Of a stretch of DNA of 62,332 nucleotides, positions 46,001 to 49,328 are shown one piece after another. Position 1 is the first letter of the stretch. Each line of letters opens with the position of its first letter. Position numbers and translations under genes: made by a program. The notes beneath the pieces were generated by a model. That model worked only from the letters and a program-made list of their open reading frames with translations, did no database searches and was not told the DNA's origin. Source of the DNA: Akkermansiaceae bacterium (GTDB lineage: Bacteria > Verrucomicrobiota > Verrucomicrobiia > Verrucomicrobiales > Akkermansiaceae); contig CAIKDP010000031.1 of assembly GCA_903826205.1 (NCBI GenBank), positions 1-62,332 of the forward strand, given 5' to 3'.

Positions 46001-48943
46001 GGGGCGCTCAAGATCGGCCAAGGCGGCTCACTGGCTGCCACGGCGGTCAGTGTGGCCAGCGGCGCGACGTTTGGTGTGAGCCAAACCTCCAGCAGCACCA
46101 CCCTCAATGGCGGTGCCACCCTGAGCTTGGCGAATGGTTCCTTCCTGGACCTGCAGGACACGAAGTATAACACGCTGGCCTTCAGCGGTGCCGCCACCTT
46201 CAGCGGTGCCACTCTGAAGTTTGACCTGGGTGCCCTTGCCACTGACTACGACCAATTGACCTTCGGTGCCGCAGCCACCACCAGCGGGACCAACTTGTTC
46301 TCCTTCAGCACGCCGGGTGGTTCCGTTACCCCCGGAACGTACACCCTCATCAACGCACCTTTGATTGGTTCGAGCCTGGCCAACTTCGGCCTCAGCAGCC
46401 AAACCCTTGGTACTTACACGCTGAGCTTGTCCCAAACCACGAACAACATCATCCTCAATGTCCAGGATATCAACGGCTCGAAGCTGTGGGTGGGCTCGAC
46501 AGAGCCGATGACATCGGGGGAAATGACCAGCACCAGCAAGGATTTCGGACGCGTGCTGCTAGGTTCCAGCCCGTCGGATAGCATCGCACTCAACGCCGGT
46601 CCCACCCAGGCCAGCGTGACCAACGCGAGCGTGGTGGCCGGCGCCGATGCGACGACCTCGACGCTCAGCCCCGGCACCCTCAGCGCGCTCCACGCCTCGG
46701 GTATCAATGTCGGCGTGAACACCAGCACGGTCGGTCCCAAGGCGGGTACCGTCACGATTGACAACCTGGCAACCACGACGGCCGGCACCAGCCTGGGCAG
46801 CGACAATGGCAATGCCACTATCAACGTCAGCGGCACGGTCGTGGCGGACCGCTCGGCTGACATCGCGGTTGACTTGGGTGACATCGGCCGCCGCTTGGCA
46901 GGATCGACCCTTTCCCTAACGGGTCAGACGCTCGGCTTCACCAGCGCCGGCGGGCACAACCTGTTCACTGACGTGACCATCGGCAGCACGACCTATAATG
47001 GCACGGCCACTACCGGCACGCTCGGCAGCCAGAGCGCCAGTATCGCCAGTGCCGCCAGCAGTGGCACCGCCACCGTCTCAGTGGCGCCGGTGAATGCGGA
47101 AAGCTTCAGCTACACGCCGGCCACCTTGACCAGCGCGAGCTACACCGCGTCGGTGGTGGGCAGCCGCACGGTCACGGCCCCGACCACCACGGCGCTTGGC
47201 ACCTACCATGCGGGAGCGTCCGTCAACATCCCATCCAACGCCTATGGCTATAGCTACGGCGGCAGCGGCACCGGTGCGCATGCCGACACCGAGGACACGA
47301 CGGTGCAGGCGGCGAGCCTGGTTGCGGATGCCAACGGCATTGTCCTGAGCGGCGGCTCTAACAGCATAAGCGACGCCACCGGCTTCACCCGTTCCTTCAC
47401 CGGTACGGCGTTGGTCAGTTCCTCAAGCGGCAGCATCAGTTCCGTGGTCAACCCGGAATTCTCCCCGGCCACGTCGGTGAGTGCGCCCTACAGCATCGGC
47501 GTCTATTCCGGCCTCATGGTCTGGAGCGGCGCGTCGAGCAGCAACTGGAACGCCAACGGCAACTGGAGCGACTCGGTCAGCGGTGGCGTGCCATTCGCGC
47601 CGGGCTTGGACAGCCTCTCCACCGGCGTGGACACCGCCACCTTTGGTGCCACCAGCAACCATGCTGTCACCCTGAACGTGCCTTCCACCCTCAAGGCGCT
47701 GAGCATCACCGCTGACGGTTACACGTTGACCGGATCGTCCATCCTCACGCTGGCGGGCGGGTCGGCTGCTATCAACGTCACCGCTGGCACGCAGAGCATC
47801 AGCGCCCCGATCACCCTGGCTGACAATCTGGCAGTGGCGGTGAGCGGTACCAAGTTGACGCTTGGCAACATCACCGGCACCAGCAAGACCCTGACCAAGA
47901 GCGGCGGCGGCATCCTGGAACTCGCCGGTACGAACAATTATGGCGACACCTCGGTCACGGCGGGCACCTTGCTCGTCAATGGCGCCACCACCGGGAATGT
48001 CACCGTCACCGGCGGCACCACCACCTTGGGCGGCACCGGCACCATTACCGGCGCGTTGAATGTCACCGGCATCCTGGCACCGGGCGGCTCCCTTGTGGAG
48101 AGCCTGGCCTCCACCAGCAACCTGACCCTCAACAGCGGTTCGACCTTCGCCTATCAAGCGACCACCACCACCGCCGCCGACCTGATGGTGGTGGGTGGCG
48201 GGCTCTCGCTCACGAGTGTGACGCTGGACCTGACCGGGGCCAACCTCTCGGCGGGCACTTGGGCGCTTAACAACAAGCTCACCTTGTTGAGTTATACCGG
48301 CACGGCGGTCACCAGTGGCTTCAACAGCTACATCGATGACACCTCCTACCTGTTTGGAGGCAACAGTTGGACCATCAACTACAATGACACCACCAAGGGC
48401 ACCAACTCGCCGCTGGAAGCTACCGGCGACAAGTTCGTCACCCTCAAGCTCACCGCGGTGGCCGATTACTACGCATGGGCCACGGCCAAGGGCCTGACCG
48501 GCACCCCCGGTTCCTCCACGGACCCGGCCCCCGACGCCGACCCCGACAAGGATGGTGCGAGCAACCTCGCCGAGTATGCCTTCAACGGCAACCCGACCAA
48601 CCCGACCAGCAAAGGCCAGGTCTATAGCCTGCAGTCCGACACCACGTTGGATGGCAAGAAGGAGTTGGTCCTCACCGCTGCGGTGCGCGTCAACACCCAG
48701 ACCTTCACTGCCGGGGCACCCGCCACAGCCCCCATGGTTGACGGCATCACCTACTCCATCGAGGGCAGCACCACCAACCTGGCCTCGGCCAGCTTCAATG
48801 CCACGGTGACTCCGGTGACGGCCATCAGCGCCGGTCTGCCGGCACTCACCGATGCGGTCAACTACAAATACGTCAGCTTCAGACTTGAGGGCTCCAATGG
48901 CCTCACTGGCAAGGGCTTCCTCCGCGCCAAGGCGGTGAAATAG
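19073..48943 (+). CDS. Giant secreted autotransporter-associated beta-strand (PATR) repeat protein, about 9,956 residues
   Basis: A predicted surface or secreted beta-solenoid protein. ATG 19073 gives a signal peptide (MKSKSPFQLVRKGSRNLAVA, cleavage near AAQSA at 29-33); the frame is open upstream to 18971 but that part is not signal-like. Dozens of PATR units of the form LTKxGxGTLTLSGxNTYTGxTxVxxGTL run to about residue 9600. Larger super-modules start with Trp-rich headers near residues 33, 799, 1872, 3225, 4665 and 5441, with further headers near 6028, 6843, 7383 and 9483. A LamG-like domain is inserted at about 6354-6565. The last 160 residues carry DADPDKDGASNLAEYAFN. I count only three Cys after the signal peptide. 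No C-terminal autotransporter barrel is visible, so the export and anchoring route is unknown. A role in adhesion or as a cell coat is inference. The uninterrupted frame over 29.9 kb argues for strong selection. Confidence 0.95.
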   Translation: MKSKSPFQLVRKGSRNLAVALVTLCAAHAAQSATIYWDGTGNDWSQVGSWSTLVGSNLPGDNPSAIPGASDIATFSINSVNSAQTVNLTGDQAVAGLVFLGTNTNTTTLLGGDTDHTLTIGTSGITINSLAGVVTIGSAASGQNVAITLGDAQTWTNNSANALTVQNGVTNSTYLLTIAGSGNTTLNGAIGSGAGGLSMSGSGTLTLTAANTYSGATTVNSGTLTVSGAAGSISGSSGITLNGATLTLTNLAAETAVNRIGNAADITSNGGTFNWNNTSAGTMVYAETLGTVKPSSGLLNVVLGNNQTNTGNTQTLTLSGLTQSGTGTVAFSVPTTGPNATTNIINNTGATASTLVGPWATVGTATNAQSDYAYYDASKNIVPAAIAASAETTWSTAANTYTIGAGQTLTANRTLTALRSSANALTVTMNQFNLETLGLLQGSTGTFTLNSTSGVLRQQGTSAANLYVTTGNNAITINAPIQNNTGALTLVKNGSAGTLILAGLNTYTGGIALEAGTLQLNGATAPGTGTLTVYGGTTLDTNTANNYFPANNPLTLNGDFTFTGTQSLNLGTGAISLGTLPGSSSSNSRTITANANVLTLGGVVADGTTVNALTKAGGGTLVLNGNNTYTGATAVTGGTLILGGTSASTGATTVTSGTLIARNAAALGSSAGNNVSVSAGQNLTYFPTTNTALAIGGTLSLPGTSVLGTSIGSSLTGSKINVAGAATTSGTVTVNIFGISGVTTGTAGTYTLATAASGLDGATYVLGKVYNNTNFTVGTPTATATDLTVAVTNATALTTAFWRGGLAGATQVWTASNGSTQSNFVSSLALANQPLVPGSGTDVIFNTVARTGGAQIATLGADTSVRGITHTDTGAVTLAQDGYALTLGAGGITMLQNNSNNTTTAAFTINTPVILGAAQTWKNDNLTVGQALNIGGYISNGSNNLIIRGISSVNLTGSFLGSGAGTLTKYGSNTLTLSGANTNTGVTSIYQGNITLSGDVGTLKNSTGIVFNGGSLTLGTNGNAQGAVDRLGNSAGITSYGGNLTYANTSTAGVTFAETIGSVALTNGQFDVVENVNMLGAGTPTNAQTLTLSGLTHTGAGNASTVTFSATTTAPNATTNIVKVTGASVTTAGQIIGAWATTGTAAATQTDYAVYDGSTNIVPAAIAASVETAWTTAANTYTIGAGQSLTATRTLTALRANTNNMTVAQGQFNLETYGLLQGAVNTFTINATSGVLRQQGTAAANMYLNTGSQGITINANIQDNSGALTLVKSGSGGNLILAGLNTFTGGVVVNAGTVQMNATNSLFTTALGTGTVVMSGGALDSNTAGMVNLNNNALTVNGDFTFTGTQSLNFGTGAVSLGTTPGISRTLTVNTNKLTLGGVISDGSSVNSLTKAGNNSLVLSGANVYTGETVLSAGLLQMGTNPAGTFPGITSSAIGTGTLVFNAGGISSDSITARSVWNPVTFTGHGIIGDTTAIGKLTFRSAVDLGQAVRTISTPGGDVQFDGALSGAAGGITKIGIGTLILNAANTYGDQTNVSLGTLKLGTSGTLPTGTNVVVASSTGNQWAILDLNGQSATIGTLTLGGRALSVNNAAQAANATGSAMVTTGAGTLTLGGDLTYDATSNPFASIVAGKLDLGAASRNFNVGNSSNTQAAPDLVVSAVISGGGSSNLTFNNNGMVLLSGNNTYSGTTNLTSGGTIFITGANTTTGATAISGNSVLIARSASALGGVSNTAGVTVANAAANNLTYNALGNAQLAITGNLSFAGAGTLGATIGSNLTTAAINVTGDATTAASAITVNIFGNSLSQTAGGTGIYTLVHGAGAGSSLGNANYTLGTIYNNTNFTVSSTLIKSASDLQATVTTATALSTAYWKGTGTTNNTVWSASSNGAVASNWASDLAGTTISSVVPGSGADVIFSATGVTSPANSTLGADMTIKSLTYQSTAGMNINADGYTLTITPDVATKGIKLLAQGTVNFNAGLAAGAAQTWSNYSGNTFTVNGNVALDTNALTVTGANPETIIGAISGGAGGSITKNGTAVLNLSGNNTLTAGITVNQGTLQLGNPTALGTGTLTLSGAGATLDSSFGNLINTNANAVALNADFTFTGSQALNLGTGAITLGAATSATSTTRTLTVNGNVLTLGGVISNGGSTTGLAKAGNNVLLLNGANLYTGATSITNASLKIGQSNAIKSGNAMTLFQVGGIPVFDLNGFSQNLGSLTLSGLVQGSTSTVTNTNVASLSTLTLSGGATALVYNNVSSAMTNGLATISVNAVDLNGGATFNVGTGSGLTVTSAIQNGALTKINPNGTLNLQGVNAYTGATNIYGGTLQVNGNLGTINQSAAINIGNGASLLLTNATNQTGIDRVKDSAGINSYGGSLQFSNTSNQGVVYAETVGGLTLNNGQFDTILNTDMAGGAGTSGATNSQTLTFSSLTHNGSSVITFTGANNVAPNTTTNIIVNTAAVGSATPAGQIIAPWAVVGINNQQYTDYAVYNAAGQIVPAGITDSAETTWTTSTNSYTMGTALGSGSDKTLTGNRTITALRDLGNNNTLNLATFNLETNGLFAYTQNNWNINSSGGVIRQNGTAPANLYVTTSNQGGIIINAPIVDNVGALTLVKSGYQNLYLRGVNSFTGGVVLNAGTTLIQNAAGLGSLSAPGTLTFAGGTLDNDTVQLPTLANAVVINGYMGIGSTGSNNIVFGNSVSLGATPGAWRRIDVSGSSNLVFNGVVSDGTTVNSIEKTGSGNLVLKGANTYTGDTIVGGGKILLAGGNLGTGNLVFNGGAIASFNASPRTILNPVTFNGSTQTQSATLGDAAGNGKLTFSGGFDLGIAPRRIDMPSDVQIDGIVSGTSGTAGGGLAKTGLGVLTLTNANNSYQGITVVGGGVLRPTVVGAIPANTNMVVTNTTTYGTSTLDLATHSIDLTVGTLSLGASNNIYANQSTFNAAANSSSLINTGTATLTLGGDLNLLAGVAGYSSVINGKLDLGTLNLVVNSPVLNSINATPYFARNIVVADSANAGADLNINAVISGTGIGINKTGAGMLQLSANNTFTGGILVNGGSVFLTGSNANSYPTTLTSGTIVARNQNALGGSSNTAFMTMAANTTLNYNALTDTPLNLGGNLVITGGTTNIGGSIGATTTSAQINVAGAATVNAAAMKTNIFGINGVTPTAGTYTLIHGGAGSALSTGTGWGINFVYNNTNFTVAAPTATATDVTTVVSTASPISTAYWKGNLTGATQVWAVSNAAQNQSNWVTSYGGANQTLIPGPTADVSFYAPVSGTAAAASPSVTTLGTDMSIKSLTVNDFVNTALSLGADGYGLTIGTGGISVLGTLQSQPVTLNPNLKLNGAQTWTLNAPAFNTGNPPNQNLSNSILNVNGNIDNSGNLLTVNAAAGQSVSLYGVISGTGGLTKMGGNTLNLAGANSYAGDTTINYGTLYLQGAGAPGASPLGTVAGGTYVNSNNAALDLGGMTIYTAEPLFLNGNNGNGALTNSAGTVASWTGPITLQSNSSIGGNVLVNGAGAFTGGGFNLTLNGGGTLGNFARVIDTGVASLTKSGTGTWMLSAANTYTGPTLVGNGTLKLGVAGAIPAANPFAVVAVQGTATFDLGGFNQSLSNLTMSSLYANGASNITSSLGNSTLTLTGGASAFAYVYPYNGNLPPTTASFSNVTVDMNGGATFNVVDSSPNPDVNFAYTSVLQNGALTKTNGGQMALQAANTYTGATNIYGGQLQLSGNFGSINPSASITISGGASLLLTNTATQNLGTRVGSAAGIASYGGNLQFNNTTSAGTIYTQTTGALTLESGQFDTILNNDQNTGSGNAQTLTLSGLTHNGSSVVTFSAPSSTLNWTTGRTGLNTTTNTIKVTGASGAGSGQNLPGGVILGPWATVGFSQGQMCDYAVYDGSGNIVAANITASAQTTWTNAANAFTTGTAPGTGGSGSTTLTGNRTMMALRDVGSSDYLYLNQYNLDTAGLLNDSNGIWNINSTTGVIRQNTTSAANLYVTTSDLGSIYINAPIANNTGALTLVKSGYQNLYLRGANTYTGGNVLNAGTLIVSAAGASSLGTGTLTFAGGTLDNDTVQLPAFTNPVVLNGYMGYGATGNYNLTLNGTLSLGTAPGAWRTINVANSAALILGGVISNSAAISSIEKTGSGNLRLAAQNLYTGDTILSGGAVQIGVNSVGTVGSITSGAIGTGRIVFNGGGLVSDTTARTIINPVVFSGSASGGNVSANLGAGAAGGKLTFSAPIDFGFASRVININGEVQFDSLLSGTGVGAGTSASGGTVSGGGLIKGGAGTLTLTNAANSYNGSTAIVGGILRPTAVGAIPAGTNLTVASNISLNTATLDLATNNINLGIGTLNMGGSAVLGNSGLNATTGWSLINTGAATLTLGGTVTFDSNAAAYTATIAGNLALGTANLTQYNTGINQYTGVPSYAVRDFNVNDSANAGPDMNVSAVITGTAGLAKNGAGTLLLSGNNSYSGATIVTAGTLILNGTKSTTGVTMVNSGGTLMARSANALGSSNTAGVTVYPNTNNSATSATAPNFTYNPVADAALAIGGDLTFIGAINNNNATLGAAIGSTGGVGTSSAQISVTGKAIIADRPQTINIFGVPGAAPATGAFTLIHGGAGSSLNPTTAPTLGYVYNNTNFTVGAFTRTATDLQVAVTSATALTTAYWRGGLTNATTIWAASNGSTLSNWSATAPSGAAQALIPGANTDVILGVSPAGNEAWTSYLGADMSIKSLTINTTNVTNSLTLNNDGYSLTLGSGGLNLLSAPDQQHIALYPDIKLAAAQTWTVNSPYVSPPNYGRNFLDINGNVDNQGNLLTINAFGAQNTPTINGAISGSGGLTKTGGYQMYLNGANTYTGATTINGGGIYISGQGGSIAGSSSIAINQGNLQLVSNNANESYVNRVGDSTPITTLGGQLYVNNATTSNANYAETIGAVTTNSGQFDVVLQQNSASVANNTQLLTLGGLTHNGTSVITFSAPTTQPNATTNVIKNTAFGSATPAGQIIGAWATAGVDNGNQQDYAVYDASGRILPANIAKTSETTWTNASNAYTMGSGTFSTGGSETLTANRTIAALRDVGNNDTLTMGAFNLETNGLLNYANNHWQINSSGGVIRQVGTAPANLYITTGNQGDVYLAAPIVNNTGALTLVKSGNQSLYLRGTNTYSGGTVINAGTLFLNNASAMGTGSLTFNGGSIDTENAVTLVSNPQVTVNADFTAGGGTNNSLNMGSGAVSLGTTPGTTRTISVNNAFQLTLGGVISSPGTANSITKAGSGTLTLTGANTYTGATSITGGTLKVTDASGLGTGSGNNVSVAQSTALNYFAASNAALAIGGNLALTSGGTTTLGTSIGSTTSSAAINVAGNATATSGAIKVNIYGVGGTTPGAGTYTLVHAANGAGGTSSLNAATYSLGFVYNNTNFTAAVPTATATDLTTVVSAATELPTAYWKGGLSGAGNVWAASNGTTQSNWVAISGGANQPLVPGPNTDVFFYNSSLNQDAWGSTLGADLSIKSLTYNQPSRANNPINLGSDGSTLTIGSGGITDLDSNGQDLHFYPNVALAAPQAWTNTNAASRALNVYGNVPTNGYQLTLTGTQTINITGAITGGGGLTKNGNNTLLLSGANAFAGGVNLNNGTLYVNNATALGATAGTLNIDGGNINQNVAGSITNANNNPITINANFTYGADNNWNLNLGTGAISLGTAAGTTRTITVNNAGTLTLGGAISIGSTANAITKAGTGTLALGGTSSYTGPTTISAGTLQISGAANLGDATSVTNTLSMGANTMLQSTANSYDLGVNRTITMSGAATFRSDAGTLTVSGAVTNAGNLLTVTGAGNITLGGGMSGSGGLTKTGVGALTLSGTNAYTGATTFNGGKLLVNGSTHASSALTVASTIDNTTALLGGTGTINGLVTLNATAATNRVNEITGGDIGTIGTLNLAGGLTFGAGAIGYFDITDTLTKDFLNVTGNLSAASGTVIRVPAGLASNTYPLIGYNGSVSAIGNYTLQDLGGAAAQEGYVLNYSGTTLDLVVSNIRTWTGGSSSPANDSWTNSGNWNGTISDGALLHFAGSTRTTPSNDFSAGTSFAGIIFDAGASSFTLSGNGIALPGDITNNSSNNQSITLSTIALSRTSGVNTGANNISISSDFSGVGGLTKTGAGTLTLSGNNSQSGATTLGAGTLSVSTIGNGGVTSSNLGSATSAASNLVFDGGGLQYTGTTASTDRNFTINAGKTASFDVTQAGTNLTVSGTQPATTGGLTKAGAGTLTLTGTQVYTGATAVTGGTLQIGNGGSGASINGTSGITLSNSANLTFNNADAVTLSKAVAGTGSFTKTGSGTLSVSAVQTYDGATVVNGGTLKLIDVTPASGSSLWLNANDTSKMTFGTGNAITAWASQTGTGNTEVGNGTYTPNALNGQAMVRFTSSQFMQNTVDYGTSITMFTVSKMNGGANGRVFGARSSNYLFGYYNGAMDDFHFNSWVYQGNVAADTQPHMYEATIGASNTTMYVYDSRNPSAVRQLASVNGAWNGPAGGLELNGSQGGELSNVDIGEVLIYAGVLSAEQRAQTEAYLQAKYWGAGAGTGALPITTPLSIAAGSAFDLNSVSQQVLSLSDSGGSGGIVTNSGATGSTLTLSGGTATFSGVIGNGASMVSLTKSGSGTQTLSGANTYTGATLINGGTLALSGSGALTATSAITVTSPGTFDVSARSSAYALPFGTTLTNNSLVLGSVTAPLGATLSGTGSYLQGSSGACTVTLNGGTIRPGDGGGTLTIGAGGSNVALNLQSNSVYQWGATSASTGGLVQVNGNLSIGTNVQVNLVDLGTNPIGGTYTIMTWTGTDPVNSPVPGVSPAPAGAANWIDGASGTWGTIANWDLPTVRGGGSIAKVGKTFVLSGVTMVGATPGINNDVVISRALGAVVTGPAAATTVKSLTLGNATDAHSLSVQSGGPLSVTTTATLTHNTSLVGPGTLVAATLATSGTVTLSGGITAAAATMNLTGTVQFDGGTLKLGANNSDLAGGTTLLAVQTGGATIDTNGYAVTLNKAFTHAGSGTDGGLTKAGVGTLTLATAQTYNGGTTIANGTLKINGGAGQLLPTDSVVTMASGAIFDVNGTSQQIGRFNDSAASGHQVLLGTGTLTVGDATDSSFSGSLSGVGGTLAKAGAGKLTLSGFTTNAGITVTQGTLDLGSTTASIGGLITFQGGTTQNGVISNNGSAYAGKAGLVTASLQGTAGLNKTTTGELILTGGTNTFSGPTSITGGTLRVNGSLPNSAITVANAAGHLATGADISTVGTLTASSLTLTSGSIDFKFGSSTNDLFHVTGTDALALNGGGINLYQAGGTTTFNSNGSYDLFEYTGVDIAATPTLILNRTGGKTYNFSTVVVGSNKFMHLEIGTSAVRPTWNGGGADTKWSTALNWNDSNAPIGSESLLFIATTGNLTANNDIAGRSYANLEFGTGFETIGSHTLTGLGVTLTGTAGNIIRNNAANLQTVNLPITLGANGQIDAAGGPLAMGTLATIANAGYTLSFTGAFDTSVAASVSGSGGLTKSGTGKVTLNGTTSYTGNTAVNGGGILEINGSFGTAGTYSGDITFLNNSSFKYLNGASLTLSGLLSGTGNTTFGGSTLLVSGANTYDGGTTLNGTNLQIGVDSVGSAGAITSGALGKGSLVINNATITSDGTAPRTLLNAVSFTSNATLGNATKNGKLTLGGTMDLGAANRTLTLNSGAQLDGKITGTGAITTTGTGTLTLNNAAFTNDFTGGIVADGTSTVRWNLDNQLADTVGVGPAHNGTIDLNGHNDTVGRIWFGLGNVGETSTLTTGVGTLTITGTAGGNANIAVDSWSSQAKFISGKLSLGGGTRTIENGSAVGSPMTVSADVSNGGLDLTNGTVTLSGVNTYDLGTNVRGGATMIYGQAASQPATGTTTVLANATLGLGVGGAGFFSAADVTSLFAGTLVNVTNNASSFVGIDTTAGDFVYASNVASTTRGLSKLGANTLTLSGSNEYTGVTKVLAGTLAVSNLPNGGVASPLGLVSSDAANLVFANGTTFQYTGATASTDRRFTVSGAAMNLDASGTGAITFANLTGPAFPNGGALTLTGTNTDANTFAGVISAGSLVKSGTGKWVLSAQETYAGSTTVSAGTLVLAGGNNTLPSTILTVNGGTLDLGSNSQYVGNFTGTGGLVTGTGGTFTTNAANGTYAGNIGGSLNFTKAGANALILTGNPTTTGTVSVVGGGLTLKDGGTLSSALGALAVNGATLSLDNTGTANNNDRVNDSKAITLNSGALTLSGRASTATTETLGAVTANSGWNSIQVVSGTGASTVLTLASLTRNTGAVVNVFSDLGQTGNNPRLLVTGGLSGNLAPINGVVPGLVSTQAVDSWNIVGYTSGQGFGSLGSAGFPAYYSGLTGATGTSNVQNGGTVAAPMVINSFNQGTIAFTGGTPTGGDLLTVNSGMMIMNGHFGTPTARGSITSGLTQELFIMRRDGNNGSVNNVNSVIVDNGNPVSAVFHSNLRYGMYGALGVTAINTYTGGTYVDGAGHVVLSATNSGDVTVPYATASSGANGLVINGGSTVTMNTYQGQIHSSNVVTLNGDATLNLCGTNTLAGLVFNSNGGTGTPTVVPYSTITAAADYRGTAFGSKTGTLTLTGNITSTPTNAAVTPLIDSGTLDLGATAHNVTVSALPEGNYQNATTARVGLNISSTITGAGASLVKLGTGVLNLAGASNSYAGATTVNAGVLRLDYTSSTTKLADGAALTLGGSTVELSGGAHTEVVGSTDLSGGLNNIKRTSGSSVLRMNTLTNTPGTAMVNFSAASIADTDTNNTNGILGAWATVGGTDWAKSVDAGAADTAITAYSGYTNIDVYSGTLADGASTNVRINTNVGTPGNIGLGAASTTVNTLLQNTATAGTVGIGSGNTLLTTGIMIASGKEALTIGAASNDGTLKSATPGGNLVLTNYNAGKVLTVNAAIDDNTTASGLVTAGNVVLSGTNLYTGATTVNGGALKIGQGGSLAATAVSVASGATFGVSQTSSSTTLNGGATLSLANGSFLDLQDTKYNTLAFSGAATFSGATLKFDLGALATDYDQLTFGAAATTSGTNLFSFSTPGGSVTPGTYTLINAPLIGSSLANFGLSSQTLGTYTLSLSQTTNNIILNVQDINGSKLWVGSTEPMTSGEMTSTSKDFGRVLLGSSPSDSIALNAGPTQASVTNASVVAGADATTSTLSPGTLSALHASGINVGVNTSTVGPKAGTVTIDNLATTTAGTSLGSDNGNATINVSGTVVADRSADIAVDLGDIGRRLAGSTLSLTGQTLGFTSAGGHNLFTDVTIGSTTYNGTATTGTLGSQSASIASAASSGTATVSVAPVNAESFSYTPATLTSASYTASVVGSRTVTAPTTTALGTYHAGASVNIPSNAYGYSYGGSGTGAHADTEDTTVQAASLVADANGIVLSGGSNSISDATGFTRSFTGTALVSSSSGSISSVVNPEFSPATSVSAPYSIGVYSGLMVWSGASSSNWNANGNWSDSVSGGVPFAPGLDSLSTGVDTATFGATSNHAVTLNVPSTLKALSITADGYTLTGSSILTLAGGSAAINVTAGTQSISAPITLADNLAVAVSGTKLTLGNITGTSKTLTKSGGGILELAGTNNYGDTSVTAGTLLVNGATTGNVTVTGGTTTLGGTGTITGALNVTGILAPGGSLVESLASTSNLTLNSGSTFAYQATTTTAADLMVVGGGLSLTSVTLDLTGANLSAGTWALNNKLTLLSYTGTAVTSGFNSYIDDTSYLFGGNSWTINYNDTTKGTNSPLEATGDKFVTLKLTAVADYYAWATAKGLTGTPGSSTDPAPDADPDKDGASNLAEYAFNGNPTNPTSKGQVYSLQSDTTLDGKKELVLTAAVRVNTQTFTAGAPATAPMVDGITYSIEGSTTNLASASFNATVTPVTAISAGLPALTDAVNYKYVSFRLEGSNGLTGKGFLRAKAVK
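19169..21466 (+). repeat. PATR super-module 1 (short form)
   Basis: Starts with the header TIYWDGTGNDW, continues through the AQTW block, the VNRIGN block and a DYAYYDASKNIVPA block at 20176, and ends with YNNTNFTVGTPTATATDL. Length about 2.30 kb, nearly the same as module 5. Confidence 0.75.
21467..24682 (+). repeat. PATR super-module 2 (intermediate form)
   Basis: Header TAFWRGGLAGATQVW, then the VDRLGN block and DYAVYDGSTNIVPA at 22519. About 0.9 kb is added after that block compared with module 1 (WNPVTFTGHGIIGD through TGTNVVVA). Length about 3.2 kb. Confidence 0.72.
24683..28741 (+). repeat. PATR super-module 3 (long form)
   Basis: Header TAYWKGTGTTNNTVW, DYAVYNAAGQIVPA at 26530. Has additions both before (about 25.6-26.1 kb, NGFSQNLGSLTLSG to TNIYGGTLQ) and after the DYAVY block. 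Length about 4.1 kb. Closest relative is module 4. Confidence 0.72.
28742..33061 (+). repeat. PATR super-module 4 (long form)
   Basis: Header TAYWKGNLTGATQVW, DYAVYDGSGNIVAA at 30735. Shares both additions with module 3 (GGFNQSLSNLTMSS, TNIYGGQLQ, NGYMGYGATG, APGAWRTI). Length about 4.3 kb. Confidence 0.72.
33062..35389 (+). repeat. PATR super-module 5 (short form)
   Basis: Header TAYWRGGLTNATTIW, DYAVYDASGRILPA at 34123, ending YNNTNFTAAVPTATATDL. Length about 2.33 kb, matching module 1 and lacking both additions. Confidence 0.72.
35390..37152 (+). repeat. PATR super-module 6 (truncated, lacks the DYAVYD block)
   Basis: Header TAYWKGGLSGAGNVW and the LGADLSIKSLT block match modules 2-5, but the sequence then passes into plain PATR units and a NTYPLIGYNGSVSAIGNY closing strand. 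No VNRIGN or DYAVYD block is present. Confidence 0.65.
38131..38766 (+). other. LamG/concanavalin-like domain inserted in a PATR unit
   Basis: Residues about 6354-6565 of the giant protein read SLWLNANDTSKMTF, AWASQTGTGN, NGQAMVRFTSSQFM, MFTVSKMNG, DIGEVLIYAGVLSAEQRAQ. This is the LamG-like fold seen in many verrucomicrobial and planctomycetal surface proteins. It splits a PATR unit between GGTLKLIDV and LPITTPLSIAAG, which would otherwise join smoothly. Confidence 0.7.
48530..48940 (+). other. C-terminal region with DxDxDG-type calcium-binding-like motif
   Basis: Residues about 9820-9956 contain DADPDKDGASNLAEYAFN followed by a beta-rich closing domain (YSIEGSTTNLASASF, YVSFRLEGSNG, FLRAKAVK). 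The motif resembles dockerin/EF-hand-like loops that end many secreted verrucomicrobial proteins. It may be the sorting or anchoring signal in place of a barrel. Confidence 0.55.
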
Positions 48944-49328
48944 GCAACAGTCACATGTCAATAGTCACTGGTCATTGGGGAAGAGGGTAGATGCTGCCAA
49001 CGTCTTCACTGATGGCCACTGACCATTGACTAACAGTTTACCGGAGTTATTGGTTTATCTCCGGGAGAGAAGGGGGGTGCCGATGCGGATCGGCACCCCC
49101 CGCATTCTCCAAGTTTTCCCCCCTGATTTTCCCCTATCCAACATTCGGATTTCTAACAATTTTACCCACATGACGAGACAATCCCTGGCCATGAAGAGAG
49201 CGCTGACATCGCGTCTGGACACCATCGGGACGATCGGTGGGGTGAATCCGCGGGATAAGGGTCCGCTCCACATGGCACGGGGGGCGGCTTGAGGAATGGT
49301 GGATTTCCTTGATCTACAAGGAAATCGC
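48944..49328. other. Intergenic region after the giant gene
   Basis: Short degenerate motifs repeat at 48949-48979 and 49008-49034 (GTCACTGGTCATTG against CCACTGACCATTGAC, partly inverted). A strong hairpin follows (annotated separately). A 40-codon frame at 49170-49292 has no family resemblance and I do not call it a gene. Confidence 0.45.
49072..49101. terminator. Strong 13-bp hairpin between giant gene and tRNA-Cys
   Basis: GGGGGGTGCCGAT at 49072-49084 pairs perfectly with ATCGGCACCCCCC at 49089-49101, loop GCGG. It lies 128 bp after the giant gene stop. A T4 run occurs only 13 bp later, so Rho-independent termination is plausible but not textbook. It could serve both directions. Confidence 0.6.

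Noticed and set aside
48400-48943. Autotransporter beta-barrel or PEP-CTERM anchor at the end of the giant protein
   Set aside because: There is no terminal run of amphipathic barrel strands, no terminal aromatic residue (it ends AKAVK) and no PEP motif followed by a membrane helix and basic residues.
49170-49292. 40-codon frame starting MTRQSLAMKR
   Set aside because: No family resemblance, no ribosome-binding site and no conserved context. Kept as intergenic.
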